From assembly GCF_938028185.1 (NCBI RefSeq), contig NZ_CALJAH010000339.1, positions 1 to 12,947 of the forward strand: a stretch of 12,947 bases of DNA, read 5' to 3'. The DNA comes from an uncultured Cardiobacterium sp. GTDB lineage: Bacteria; Pseudomonadota; Gammaproteobacteria; Cardiobacteriales; Cardiobacteriaceae. The position numbers and the translations under genes were made by a program. Shown here piece by piece: positions 1 to 6,610 of the stretch. Positions within the stretch are counted from its first letter, which is position 1, and each line of letters starts with the position of its first letter. The notes beneath the pieces are model-generated. The model was not told where the DNA came from. It worked only from the letters and a program-made list of their open reading frames with translations, and did not search any database.

Positions 1-2403
1 AAATATGTGAAATCCGCGACCATCGTCGGCGACGTCATGGGGAAATACCACCCGCACGGCGACAGCGCCATTTACGACACCCTCGTCCGCATGGCGCAAC
101 CCTTCTCGCTGCGCTACCCGCTGGTTGATGGCCAGGGCAACTTCGGCTCGCTCGATGGCGACCCGCCCGCCGCCTACCGCTACACCGAAGCGCGCATGGC
201 GAAAATCGCGCACAGCCTGCTGACAGACATTGAAAAAGAAACCGTTGATTTCGCGCCGAACTACGACGGCAGCCAGCAGGAGCCGACCGTATTGCCGACG
301 CGCCTGCCCAACCTGCTCGTCAATGGCAGCTCCGGCATCGCCGTCGGCATGGCGACCAACGTGCCGCCGCACAACCTCGGCGAAACGCTCGATGCCTGCC
401 TGCACCTGCTTGACCACCCCGACGCCGACACCGCCGCGCTGATGCGTTACCTGCCCGGCCCCGACTTCCCCACCGGCGCGCTGATAAACGGCGCGAAAGG
501 CATTCGCGAAGCCTACGAAACCGGGCGTGGCCGCATCTACATCCGCGCCAAAACCCATATCGAAACCGACGACAACAGCGGCAAACAAACCATCGTCGTT
601 GACGAACTGCCGTATCAAGTGAACAAGGCCAACCTGCTCGGCAAAATCGCCGAACTGGTCAAAGAGAAAAAAATCGACGGCATCACCGCGCTGCGCGACG
701 AATCCGACAAAGACGGCATCCGCATGATTATCGAACTGCGCCGGGGCGAAGTCGCCGAAGTCATCCTGAACAACCTCTTCCAGCTCACCCAACTGCAAGT
801 CGTCTTCGGCATCAACATGATGGCGCTGGTCGGCGGCCAGCCGCGCCTGCTGTCGCTCAAAGAAGCGCTGCAAGTCTTCATCGCGCACCGCCGCGAAGTC
901 GTCACCCGCCGCAGCATCTACGAGCTGCGCAAAGCGCGCGAACGGGCGCACATCCTCGAAGGCCTCGCCATCGCCCTTGCCAACATCGACGAAATTATCG
1001 AACTCATCCGCCGCTCCGCAGGCCCATCGGAGGCGAAAGAAGCGCTGCTGGCCAAAGCATGGCTTGCCGGACAAGTCGCCGCCATGCTCGCCCGCGCCGG
1101 CGCGGAAAACTCGCGCCCGGACGGCCTTGGCAAACAATACGGCATGCACGGCGACCACTACAATCTCACCCCCGAACAGGCACAAGCCATCCTCGACCTG
1201 CGCCTGCACCGCCTGACCGGCCTCGAACAAGACAAAATCATCAGCGAATACCAAGAAATCATCCACGAAATCGAAGCGTTGCTCGAAATCCTGCAAGTAC
1301 CGGAACGCCTGCTTGCCGTCATCAAAGAAGAACTGCTCGACATCAAAAACCAGTTCAACGACGTGCGCCGCACCCAAATCCTCGACACCCACCTGAACCT
1401 CTCGCTCGAAGACCTGATTGCCGAAGAAGACCGCGTCATCACCCTCTCGCACGAAGGCTACATCAAGGCGCAGCCGCTCGCCGACTACGAAGCGCAGCGC
1501 CGTGGCGGCAAAGGCAAATCGGCAACGGCGGTCAAAGACGAAGACTTCGTCGAACAACTCATCGTCGCCAACACCCACGACACCATGCTCTGCTTCACCA
1601 ACCGGGGCAAAGTCTATTGGCTCAAAGTCTATGAACTGCCGCAGGCGGGGCGCAACGCCAAAGGCAAACCGATGGTGAACCTCCTGCCATTCGAGCCGGG
1701 CGAACGCCTGAACGCCGTCCTCACCACGCGCGACTACCCCGACGACCAATACCTCATCTTCGCCACCAAAAGCGGCACCGTCAAAAAGACCCCGCTCTCC
1801 GAATATTCGCGCCCGCGCAGCATCGGCATCATCGCCATCAACCTGCGCGAAGACGACGAACTGGTGGACGTCGCCCGCACCGACGGCAGCCGCGACATCA
1901 TGCTCTTCTCCGACGCGGGCAAAGCGGTGCGCTTCAACGAAGAAAGCGTGCGCAGCATGGGACGCGACGCGACCGGCGTGCGCGGCATGAACCTTGACGA
2001 CGGCCAGCGCGTCATCGCCCTCTGCGTCGTCGAAGAACAAGGCGACATTCTCACCATCACCGAAAACGGCTACGGCAAACGCACCCCGGTCGCCGACTAC
2101 CCGCAAAAAGGACGCGGCACCAAAGGCGTCATCTCCATCGCCTGCAGCGAACGCAACGGCCAGGCAGTCTGCGCCGTGCAAGTCCAAGAAGACGAACAAA
2201 TCATGCTCGTCACCGACAACGGCACCCTGGTACGCACCCGCGTCGCCGAAATCTCGACCAGCGGCCGCAACACCCAAGGCGTGCGCCTCATCCGCACCAC
2301 TGACCACGAAAAACTGATAGCCGTCGCCAAAATCGTCGCCGAGAACGAAGACGGCGACGGCGATGACAACGCGGCAGAAGAAAACGGCGGCGACGAGACA
2401 TAA
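1..2403 (+). CDS. gyrA: DNA gyrase subunit A, 5'-truncated by the window edge
   Basis: GyrA is the breakage-reunion subunit of gyrase (A2B2), which introduces negative supercoils using ATP hydrolysed by GyrB. The reading frame is open from base 1, so the start lies outside; about 61 residues are missing by alignment to remembered E. coli GyrA. Visible landmarks are the quinolone-region motif HPHGDSAIYDT (bases 49-81), the catalytic tyrosine in YRYTEARM (Tyr codon 181-183, equivalent to E. coli Tyr122), the NLLVNGSSGIAVGMATN core, and the GyrA box QRRGGKG at 1495-1515 that begins the DNA-wrapping beta-pinwheel. The C-terminus is an acidic tail rich in D, E, G and N, as in Gram-negative GyrA. 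The residues matching E. coli Ser83 and Asp87 are Ser (64-66) and Asp (76-78), the quinolone-sensitive state. Codons are strongly NNC-biased. No U-tract terminator follows; a dispersed hairpin begins 15 bases after the stop. Confidence 0.98.
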   Translation, partial: KYVKSATIVGDVMGKYHPHGDSAIYDTLVRMAQPFSLRYPLVDGQGNFGSLDGDPPAAYRYTEARMAKIAHSLLTDIEKETVDFAPNYDGSQQEPTVLPTRLPNLLVNGSSGIAVGMATNVPPHNLGETLDACLHLLDHPDADTAALMRYLPGPDFPTGALINGAKGIREAYETGRGRIYIRAKTHIETDDNSGKQTIVVDELPYQVNKANLLGKIAELVKEKKIDGITALRDESDKDGIRMIIELRRGEVAEVILNNLFQLTQLQVVFGINMMALVGGQPRLLSLKEALQVFIAHRREVVTRRSIYELRKARERAHILEGLAIALANIDEIIELIRRSAGPSEAKEALLAKAWLAGQVAAMLARAGAENSRPDGLGKQYGMHGDHYNLTPEQAQAILDLRLHRLTGLEQDKIISEYQEIIHEIEALLEILQVPERLLAVIKEELLDIKNQFNDVRRTQILDTHLNLSLEDLIAEEDRVITLSHEGYIKAQPLADYEAQRRGGKGKSATAVKDEDFVEQLIVANTHDTMLCFTNRGKVYWLKVYELPQAGRNAKGKPMVNLLPFEPGERLNAVLTTRDYPDDQYLIFATKSGTVKKTPLSEYSRPRSIGIIAINLREDDELVDVARTDGSRDIMLFSDAGKAVRFNEESVRSMGRDATGVRGMNLDDGQRVIALCVVEEQGDILTITENGYGKRTPVADYPQKGRGTKGVISIACSERNGQAVCAVQVQEDEQIMLVTDNGTLVRTRVAEISTSGRNTQGVRLIRTTDHEKLIAVAKIVAENEDGDGDDNAAEENGGDET

Positions 2404-2417
2404 ACAACCGCCGATAT

Positions 2418-2455
2418 GCTCCCTCCCCCCGTGGGGGAGGGCTGGGGTGGGGTTA
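2418..2455 (-). repeat. Dispersed G/C-rich palindrome, family A copy 1
   Basis: A perfect 9-bp stem, CCCTCCCCC (2421-2429) with GGGGGAGGG (2433-2441), closes on a 3-nt loop. It is followed by CTGGGGTGGGGTTA. Two further copies lie at 8265-8320 and 8434-8489 in the opposite orientation. It begins just after the gyrA stop. There is no T-run, so I do not call it a Rho-independent terminator, although the stem could protect or shorten the gyrA mRNA 3' end. Confidence 0.85.
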
Positions 2456-2482
2456 AATATTGTTGCCGCCGATGTTGTTTTT

Positions 2483-2507
2483 GGACGGTGGGTCAAGACC
2501 CACCCTA
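2483..2507 (-). repeat. Dispersed 8-bp hairpin, family B copy 1
   Basis: GGTGGGTC-AA-GACCCACC (2487-2504) is a perfect 8-bp inverted repeat with a 2-nt loop, bordered by GGAC on the left and CTA on the right. Copies with the same architecture but different stem bases occur at 6565-6590 and 6611-6635. It reads like the small palindromes scattered in proteobacterial intergenic DNA. Confidence 0.75.
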
Positions 2508-2562
2508 CACCAGGGAACATTGGGGCGGAGACCCACCCGCACCAAACCGCCTTGAACAAAAA

Positions 2563-2600
2563 GCGTTGGACGGCCATTCATGGCCAACGACAAAAAAGCC
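2563..2600 (+). repeat. GGCCAT/ATGGCC dispersed element, family C copy 1 (degenerate)
   Basis: GGCCAT-TC-ATGGCC (2572-2585) is a perfect 6-bp inverted repeat followed by AACGACAAAAAA. The same order, palindrome then ACAACAAAAAA, appears on the minus strand at 8195-8244, so the two are copies of one element in opposite orientation. The second palindrome of the 8.2-kb copy is decayed here (GCCACGCATAAG). The three families A, B and C together fill most of the 252-bp gyrA-mrr gap. Confidence 0.65.
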
Positions 2601-2605
2601 ACGCA

Positions 2606-2620
2606 TAAGTACACAACTTA
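2606..2620. promoter_or_regulatory. Short inverted repeat upstream of the mrr-like gene, possible operator
   Basis: TAAGT-ACACA-ACTTA is a perfect 5-bp-arm inverted repeat in a locally AT-rich stretch, 36 bp before the endonuclease start. Its position suits an operator or promoter-proximal site. I could not assign convincing -35 and -10 boxes, so the regulatory role is only inferred. Confidence 0.3.
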
Positions 2621-2655
2621 CTTATTTCAAATACCCTTAATTTAGAGACAATACC

Positions 2656-3618
2656 ATGGATCAACAATCCACAAATCAGCGAGCAATGCTCACACTGGAT
2701 CAGTTTCGCCCTTACGTTTTACGAGTTATGTCGGATGGCAAGAAACGCAAATATAGCGAACTTGTTGAAGAAGTTTGCCAATTGGCACAATTAAGCGAGT
2801 CTGCACTGGCAGAAAGACTGGCATCCGGTCAGCAACGGGCAGAAAACCGTATTGGCTGGGCGTGTTCAAGTTTTTGCCATGCGGGCGTTTTAATCCGCCC
2901 CGAACGGGGAACTTGCCAAATAACAGAGCTTGGTAAACAGCAAGCCGAAAAATGGAAAAACGCGGAAAGCCTGTCTGAAAAAGACCTTAACGGTTTGCCA
3001 CAATGGGATGCTTACCAACAATCCCTGCAAGAACGCAAACAAAATAACGCACAGGCGGAAACAGACGAAGCGGAAAACAACGACAAAGAACCGCCGGACA
3101 GCATCGCCATGCGTGCCGTACAAGAAATTGAAGACCATACCGCCATAGAATTACTGTCCCGCCTGCGCGAAGAATCCCCGGCATTCTTTGAGCGCGCCGT
3201 TATTCAAGTATTACTGGCAATGGGTTACGGCGGCAAAGAAAACCTTGCCGCACACGTTGGCAAAACAGGCGATGGCGGCATTGACGGCGTGATTAAACAA
3301 GACCCGCTTGGCATCCAAAATATCTATATCCAGGCGAAGCGTTATGCCGAAAAAAACAGCATTGGCGAAAAAGAAATCCGGGAATTTGTTGGTGCCTTGC
3401 AAGGGCAAGGCGTAGAGCGCGGCGTATTCATCACCGCCTCGCGCTTTACCCAAAGCGCCAAAAGTTTCGCACAAAAATTACTGGGCAAAGTCATCCTGAT
3501 AGACGGACAAGAACTTGCCACCCTGATGATTCGCTACAAAGTAGGCATCCAGGTACGGCAAACCCTGGAAATCATCTCCATCGACGAAGACTTCTTTGAC
3601 GACGCGGAATTGAACTGA
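2656..3618 (+). CDS. mrr: Mrr-like type IV restriction endonuclease
   Basis: This is a probable modification-dependent DNA endonuclease of the Mrr family, which in E. coli cuts DNA carrying foreign methylation. Of 320 residues (E. coli Mrr is about 304), roughly 10-105 form an N-terminal winged-helix region like Mrr_N. Residues 120-155 are a polar, low-complexity linker. Residues about 170-295 form the PD-(D/E)xK nuclease domain: FFERAVIQVLLAMGYGG (177-193), GKTGDGGIDGVI with the metal-binding Asp210, and the QAK motif at 226-228, then GVERGVFIT. All expected catalytic residues are present, so the gene looks intact. The chosen ATG has only a weak AGAGA ribosome site (2644-2648); Met11 is a possible alternative start. 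No methyltransferase gene is adjacent, as expected for a type IV enzyme. Codons include many TTA, TTT, AAT and GTT, unlike the NNC-rich neighbours, which suggests horizontal gain. Confidence 0.88.
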   Translation: MDQQSTNQRAMLTLDQFRPYVLRVMSDGKKRKYSELVEEVCQLAQLSESALAERLASGQQRAENRIGWACSSFCHAGVLIRPERGTCQITELGKQQAEKWKNAESLSEKDLNGLPQWDAYQQSLQERKQNNAQAETDEAENNDKEPPDSIAMRAVQEIEDHTAIELLSRLREESPAFFERAVIQVLLAMGYGGKENLAAHVGKTGDGGIDGVIKQDPLGIQNIYIQAKRYAEKNSIGEKEIREFVGALQGQGVERGVFITASRFTQSAKSFAQKLLGKVILIDGQELATLMIRYKVGIQVRQTLEIISIDEDFFDDAELN

Positions 3619-3650
3619 TACAAACACGAGGCGCGCCCGGAGCCCCTCCC

Positions 3651-3683
3651 TTACATACATCTTCCCCGCTATCCTGTATGTAA
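3651..3683. repeat. Perfect 9-bp inverted repeat between the mrr-like and TPR genes
   Basis: TTACATACA (3651-3659) and TGTATGTAA (3675-3683) are exact reverse complements separated by 15 bases. It lies 33 bp after the endonuclease stop and 31 bp before the TPR-gene start. It could be an operator for the downstream gene or a weak terminator/3' stem. There is no T-run on either side, and no second copy in the window. Confidence 0.7.
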
Positions 3684-3713
3684 AACAACCCGACTCAACA
3701 CAAGGAGCCATAC

Positions 3714-4463
3714 ATGAAAAAAACCCTGTTATTAACCCTGGCGCTCGCTGCCGCGCTTGCCCACGGCGAGACCTTTGACGCGCCACACGTTGGTGCGGAC
3801 GACAAGCAGGTTGTTCTCGGCGGCGCGGGTGTCGCACTGACGCCGGAAGTGGCGCGGCTGCACGAACAGGCGGGGCAGTTGCTGCTCGCCGGCAAGGCGA
3901 ACGAGGCGTTGCCGCTGCTCAATCAGGCGATTGCGCAGTACGAAAAATATTTTGCCGCCGACCCGCGCCAGCGTTACGCCGCCTCCGGCAACGTCGAGAC
4001 GATGCTTTACCTGGTGATGGCGGCGAACGAGGGCAAGGCGGCGTACATCATTGACCCGCGCTGGGCGGAGCTGTATTTCCTGCGCGCCTATGCGCACAAC
4101 GAACTGGGCGACTTGGCGGCGGGCAAGGCCGACCTGGACGCACTGCTGGCGTTGCGCCCGGATAACGCGCAGGCGCTGAACGAGCGCGGCTATTACTACC
4201 AGCGCGAGAAAAACTGGCAGGCTGCGGCGGCGGATTTTGAGAAGGCGGCGGAGTCCAGCCAGCTGATTGAAGAACCGGCGGTGCGGCAGAAAATGTCGGC
4301 GGCGGCGCAACGCGGGCTGGCATTCACCCTGACCGAGCGTGGCCGCTGGCAGGAAGCCGAGGCGATTTACCAGAAATTGCTGAAGGAAGACCCGCAGGAC
4401 GAGCGCTCGCGCCACGAGCTGGAATACATCCGCCAACAGCGGGCGAAACATCCACAGATTTGA
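3714..4463 (+). CDS. Secreted tetratricopeptide-repeat protein
   Basis: The 249-residue product begins with a Sec signal peptide (MKKTLLLTLALAAALAHG, probable cleavage after residue 18), so it should act in the periplasm. The mature part is helical TPR repeat: recognisable units at about 45-80 (ARLHEQAGQLLLAGKANEAL), 117-150 (AELYFLRAYAHNELGDLAAG), 151-184 (AQALNERGYYYQREKNWQAA) and 198-231 (RGLAFTLTERGRWQEAEAIY). TPR arrays bind protein partners; no catalytic domain is visible. The start has a good GGAG site at 3704-3707, six bases before the ATG. The region between the first and second repeats (80-115) is less repeat-like. Its specific partner cannot be read from the sequence, and the neighbours give no clue. 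It is likely transcribed on its own, since a strong inverted repeat separates it from the gene before. Confidence 0.85.
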   Translation: MKKTLLLTLALAAALAHGETFDAPHVGADDKQVVLGGAGVALTPEVARLHEQAGQLLLAGKANEALPLLNQAIAQYEKYFAADPRQRYAASGNVETMLYLVMAANEGKAAYIIDPRWAELYFLRAYAHNELGDLAAGKADLDALLALRPDNAQALNERGYYYQREKNWQAAAADFEKAAESSQLIEEPAVRQKMSAAAQRGLAFTLTERGRWQEAEAIYQKLLKEDPQDERSRHELEYIRQQRAKHPQI

Positions 4464-4557
4464 GCACCATCAATAAAAACGAATCCCAACTTTCTGGCAT
4501 CCACCCGCAAAGCGGGCTACCATGCGCGCTCCATTCACCCACAAGAGGAAATCCACC

Positions 4558-4977
4558 ATGACGACACTCTACACCGCACACGCTCACGTCACCGGCGGCC
4601 GCGATGGCGCTGCCAAAAGCGACGACGGCAAGCTCGACGTCAAGCTCGCCCCGCCGAAAGAATTGGGCGGTAATGGCAACGGCACCAATCCGGAACAGCT
4701 TTTCGCCGCCGGTTACGCCGCCTGCTTCATGGGCGCGATGCGTCTCGTCGCCGGCAACGAAAAACTGGCGCTGCCGCAAGGCTTTGCCATTGATGCCGAC
4801 GTTAGCCTCGGCAAAGACGCGCAGGACAACTTCCGCCTCGGCGTCGTCTTCAACATCGCCCTGCCCGGTCTGGACAAGGCCGCTGCCGAAGCGCTCGTCG
4901 CCAAGGCACACGAAGTCTGCCCGTATTCCCGCGCCACCCGCGGCAACATCGACGTCGCGCTTAACGTCAACGTATAA
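4558..4977 (+). CDS. ohr: Organic hydroperoxide resistance protein (Ohr/OsmC family peroxidase)
   Basis: Ohr is a cytoplasmic thiol peroxidase that reduces organic and lipid hydroperoxides, recycled in known members by lipoylated proteins. The 139-residue product has the family's usual length. The catalytic set is visible: Cys56 in GYAACFMGAM, resolving Cys121 in HEVCPYSRATRGN, and the residues that typically activate the cysteine, Arg15 (TGGRDG) and Glu46 (TNPEQL). Cys and context fit Ohr rather than OsmC. I place the start at 4558 because AGAGGA (4544-4549) lies eight bases upstream and MTTLYTA is the usual Ohr opening; an in-frame ATG at 4522 lacks this support. The usual MarR-type regulator OhrR is not next to it. 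The lipoyl-dependent recycling makes the nearby 2-oxoglutarate dehydrogenase genes suggestive, but they are convergent and about 3.5 kb away. A Rho-independent terminator follows. Confidence 0.93.
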   Translation: MTTLYTAHAHVTGGRDGAAKSDDGKLDVKLAPPKELGGNGNGTNPEQLFAAGYAACFMGAMRLVAGNEKLALPQGFAIDADVSLGKDAQDNFRLGVVFNIALPGLDKAAAEALVAKAHEVCPYSRATRGNIDVALNVNV

Positions 4978-4985
4978 GCCATCCG

Positions 4986-5032
4986 GCAACAGCAAAGGCG
5001 GGGGACAACCCCGCCTTTTTCATACCTGCGCA
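4986..5032. repeat. Direct repeat copy 1 (terminator cassette)
   Basis: This 47-bp stretch matches 5489-5534 almost perfectly, differing by one extra G in the loop and one A/G change. It includes the ohr terminator plus CAT(A/G)CCTGCGCA. In copy 2 that last part is the 3' end of lysR. The pair brackets the small secreted-protein gene with a 503-bp period. Confidence 0.9.
4994..5020 (+). terminator. Rho-independent terminator after ohr
   Basis: A 10-bp stem, AAAGGCGGGG (4994-5003) with CCCCGCCTTT (5009-5018), closes on a 5-nt loop and runs into TTTTT. It lies 17 bases after the ohr stop codon. Confidence 0.93.
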
Positions 5033-5104
5033 GCAGCTGCCGCCCATAGCCGCCACATCACGGTAAAATCCGCAACGAATCCCCAACCCAACTTGGAGCT
5101 ACCC

Positions 5105-5482
5105 ATGCAAACCCTGCGCCATCTCCTCATGCCCGCGCTTGTCGCCTGCTGCCTCGCCAGCGTCGCAGCCACACCCATTCCGCTCAAATTTGCCCAGGGC
5201 AGTTACTGCGGCACCTGGAGGGGCAATATCACAGGTACAGGAAAAACCTTCAGCGTTGTGCTGGAAGCCCGGCAGAAATTCACCATTGAACTGCTTGATG
5301 GCCCCGACCTGAAAAGCGTCAGGGGACCCGGCAGCAAACTGACGCCCGTCAGCATCAGCGAAACGGGCAATCAATACGAATTTCTCAACAAAAAGAAGGG
5401 GAAATACTTTATTACGGTCGGCATCGAAGCAGGGCCGCACTTTTCTACTGATGCCGAAACGGTGGAAGTCTGCGCGTATTGA
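5105..5482 (+). CDS. Small secreted protein of unknown function
   Basis: The 125-residue product starts with a basic, hydrophobic leader (MQTLRHLLMPALVACCLASV) that looks like a Sec signal peptide with cleavage near Ala21-Ala22. LVAC at 12-15 could instead be a lipobox, making Cys15 a lipid anchor, but the hydrophobic stretch before it is short. The mature part has two cysteines, Cys35 (GSYCGTW) and Cys123 (EVCAY), placed to form one disulfide joining both ends. Alternating hydrophobic and polar stretches suggest a beta sandwich. The segment GTWRGNITGTGKTFSVVLEA recalls the core of periplasmic lysozyme inhibitors of the PliI/PliG type; this is an impression only. The start is set by GGAG (5095-5098), six bases before the ATG. 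It has its own terminator and is bracketed by a 46/47-bp direct repeat, so it looks like an inserted unit between ohr and lysR. Confidence 0.75.
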   Translation: MQTLRHLLMPALVACCLASVAATPIPLKFAQGSYCGTWRGNITGTGKTFSVVLEARQKFTIELLDGPDLKSVRGPGSKLTPVSISETGNQYEFLNKKKGKYFITVGIEAGPHFSTDAETVEVCAY

Positions 5483-5488
5483 GCGACT

Positions 5489-5534
5489 GCAACAGCAAAG
5501 GCGGGGACAACCCCGCCTTTTTCATGCCTGCGCA
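5489..5534. repeat. Direct repeat copy 2 (terminator cassette overlapping the lysR 3' end)
   Basis: The 46-bp partner of 4986-5032. Its right part (5522-5534) encodes the last codons and stop of the minus-strand lysR gene, so here the repeat is part coding, part terminator. Confidence 0.9.
5497..5522 (+). terminator. Rho-independent terminator between the convergent secreted-protein and lysR genes
   Basis: AAAGGCGGGG (5497-5506) pairs with CCCCGCCTTT (5511-5520) over a 4-nt loop, followed by TT. It lies 14 bases after the stop of the secreted-protein gene and directly after the lysR stop on the other strand. The stem's symmetry would let it act in both directions, although the U-run is stronger on the plus strand. 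Confidence 0.9.
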
Positions 5535-6406
5535 AAACACGCGCGCAACACCTTCAGCACCGCTGCCACCTTCGCTGCCTGTACCCGGTGCGGTGTCACC
5601 GCATGAATCGCCGCCGTGGCAAATGACCACTCCGGCAACACCTGTCGCAACCGCCCGCTGCGCAGCGCGCCCGCTGCCTCGCCGTCAAGCATCAGCGCCA
5701 GTCCCAGCCCCGCCTCGCACAAATTGCGCACCGCCGCGAGCTGGTTGCAATAAAGACTGTCCTCAATATCAAGCAAAAAGCGCTCCTCGCCCCGCCGCAT
5801 TTCGCGCCGCAGCGGCAAATGGTGCAACCAGCGCTGCTTGCCCAAATCGGCAGGCGAGACAATAGGCGGTGCGCGCTCCAGCCAGGCGGGCGCGGCGCAA
5901 ATAATCCAGCGCCAGTCGGCGAGATGGCGTGCGACCAAATCGGGCGCGTCCAGCGCGTGTTCACCGCCGCGCAGGGCGATGTCAATCGCGCCGCTGCGCA
6001 AATCGGCGAGCGCTTCGCCAAAATGCAGTTGCAGCTGCAGCGCCGGATGTTCCTCGCCAATCCGTTGCAGCGCGCACTGAAACGCGGGCGCCGTCGCCAT
6101 ACTGGTCGGCGCGGCGAGGCGTACCTCGCCCGCGATGTCCGTTTTCAGATTGTCCAGCGCGAGGCGGGTATCGCGCAGCGTCGCGCTCAGACGGCGACAA
6201 TACTGCGCCAGCGTCGCCCCCGCCTCGGTCGGACTGACGCGGCGGGTACTGCGGTGCAGCAGCTTGACTCCGTGCAGATGCTCCAGCCGCGCGATGTGCT
6301 GACTCACCGCCGACGGCGTCATTGCGAGCGCCTGCGCCGCGGCATTCATGCTGCCGTGCTCAAGCACGGCGGCAAAAACAAGCAACGGCTTCAAATCATC
6401 CATCAT
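5522..6406 (-). CDS. LysR-family transcriptional regulator
   Basis: The 294-residue product has the family's usual length. An N-terminal winged helix-turn-helix covers residues about 5-63 (SMNAAAQALAMTPSAVSQHI at 19-38 is the DNA-reading helix pair; LLHRSTRRVSPTEAG follows). An effector-binding domain of the periplasmic-binding-protein fold covers about 90-294. The RSTRRVSPTEAG style matches the large CrgA/DmlR-like group; the effector cannot be told. I place the start at 6406 because AAGGA (minus strand, 6414-6418) sits seven bases before ATGATG; the next ATG at 6403 is equally usable. The open frame extends upstream to 6751 but lacks a ribosome site and runs through repeats, so that part is not coding. 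No divergent target gene sits beside it: the gene upstream on the same strand is lpd. Autoregulation through the palindrome at 6457-6469 is possible. Confidence 0.9.
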   Translation of the reverse strand: MMDDLKPLLVFAAVLEHGSMNAAAQALAMTPSAVSQHIARLEHLHGVKLLHRSTRRVSPTEAGATLAQYCRRLSATLRDTRLALDNLKTDIAGEVRLAAPTSMATAPAFQCALQRIGEEHPALQLQLHFGEALADLRSGAIDIALRGGEHALDAPDLVARHLADWRWIICAAPAWLERAPPIVSPADLGKQRWLHHLPLRREMRRGEERFLLDIEDSLYCNQLAAVRNLCEAGLGLALMLDGEAAGALRSGRLRQVLPEWSFATAAIHAVTPHRVQAAKVAAVLKVLRACFAQA

Positions 6407-6456
6407 CCCGTTTTCCTTGTAATTGTGGCTATCCCCCAGACGCTGTTTACCATTGG

Positions 6457-6469
6457 TCATAACACATGA
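6457..6469. promoter_or_regulatory. LysR-type box candidate upstream of lysR
   Basis: TCAT-AACAC-ATGA is a perfect inverted repeat fitting the T-N11-A pattern bound by LysR regulators. It starts 50 bases upstream of the lysR start, where an autoregulatory site is expected. The motif is short and could arise by chance. Confidence 0.35.
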
Positions 6470-6510
6470 TTTTGTTCGTAGCGCGTAGGGTCTGTGGCGG
6501 CGAGCCGACA

Positions 6511-6546
6511 CGCACGCGGGCATTTTGGCAGCGGCAAACGCGTGCG
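6511..6546. repeat. 8-bp inverted repeat in the lysR-lpd gap
   Basis: CGCACGCG (6511-6518) and CGCGTGCG (6539-6546) are exact reverse complements, 20 bases apart. It lies in the 354-bp gap between lysR and lpd (6407-6760). Apart from the lysR leader, that gap holds only repeats and palindromes, listed separately, and no supported gene. Confidence 0.55.
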
Positions 6547-6564
6547 GCCTGCGGCGAGCTGTTC

Positions 6565-6590
6565 GTAGGGTGGGGCTTGCCCCACCGCCG
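6565..6590 (+). repeat. Dispersed 8-bp hairpin, family B copy 2
   Basis: GTAG precedes GGTGGGGC-TT-GCCCCACC (6569-6586), a perfect 8-bp inverted repeat with a 2-nt loop. Its structure matches the copies at 2483-2507 and 6611-6635. It is inverted relative to the next copy, so their TAGGGTG and CACCCTA ends point outwards and delimit a unit of about 70 bp (6566-6635). Confidence 0.75.
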
Positions 6591-6610
6591 CACAATCGTC
6601 GCCATGCTCC

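Noticed and set aside
2418..2455. Rho-independent terminator of gyrA
   Set aside because: The stem is strong but the downstream bases are CTGGGGTGGGG with no U-run; the same sequence occurs elsewhere as a repeat.
4504..4516. CCCGC-AAA-GCGGG hairpin before ohr, considered as an operator
   Set aside because: Five-bp arms in GC-rich DNA are common by chance, and OhrR operators are AT-rich.
4522..4557. Upstream ATG adding 12 residues to Ohr
   Set aside because: There is no ribosome site there, and the Ohr family begins at the MTTLYTA position, which has a well-spaced AGAGGA.
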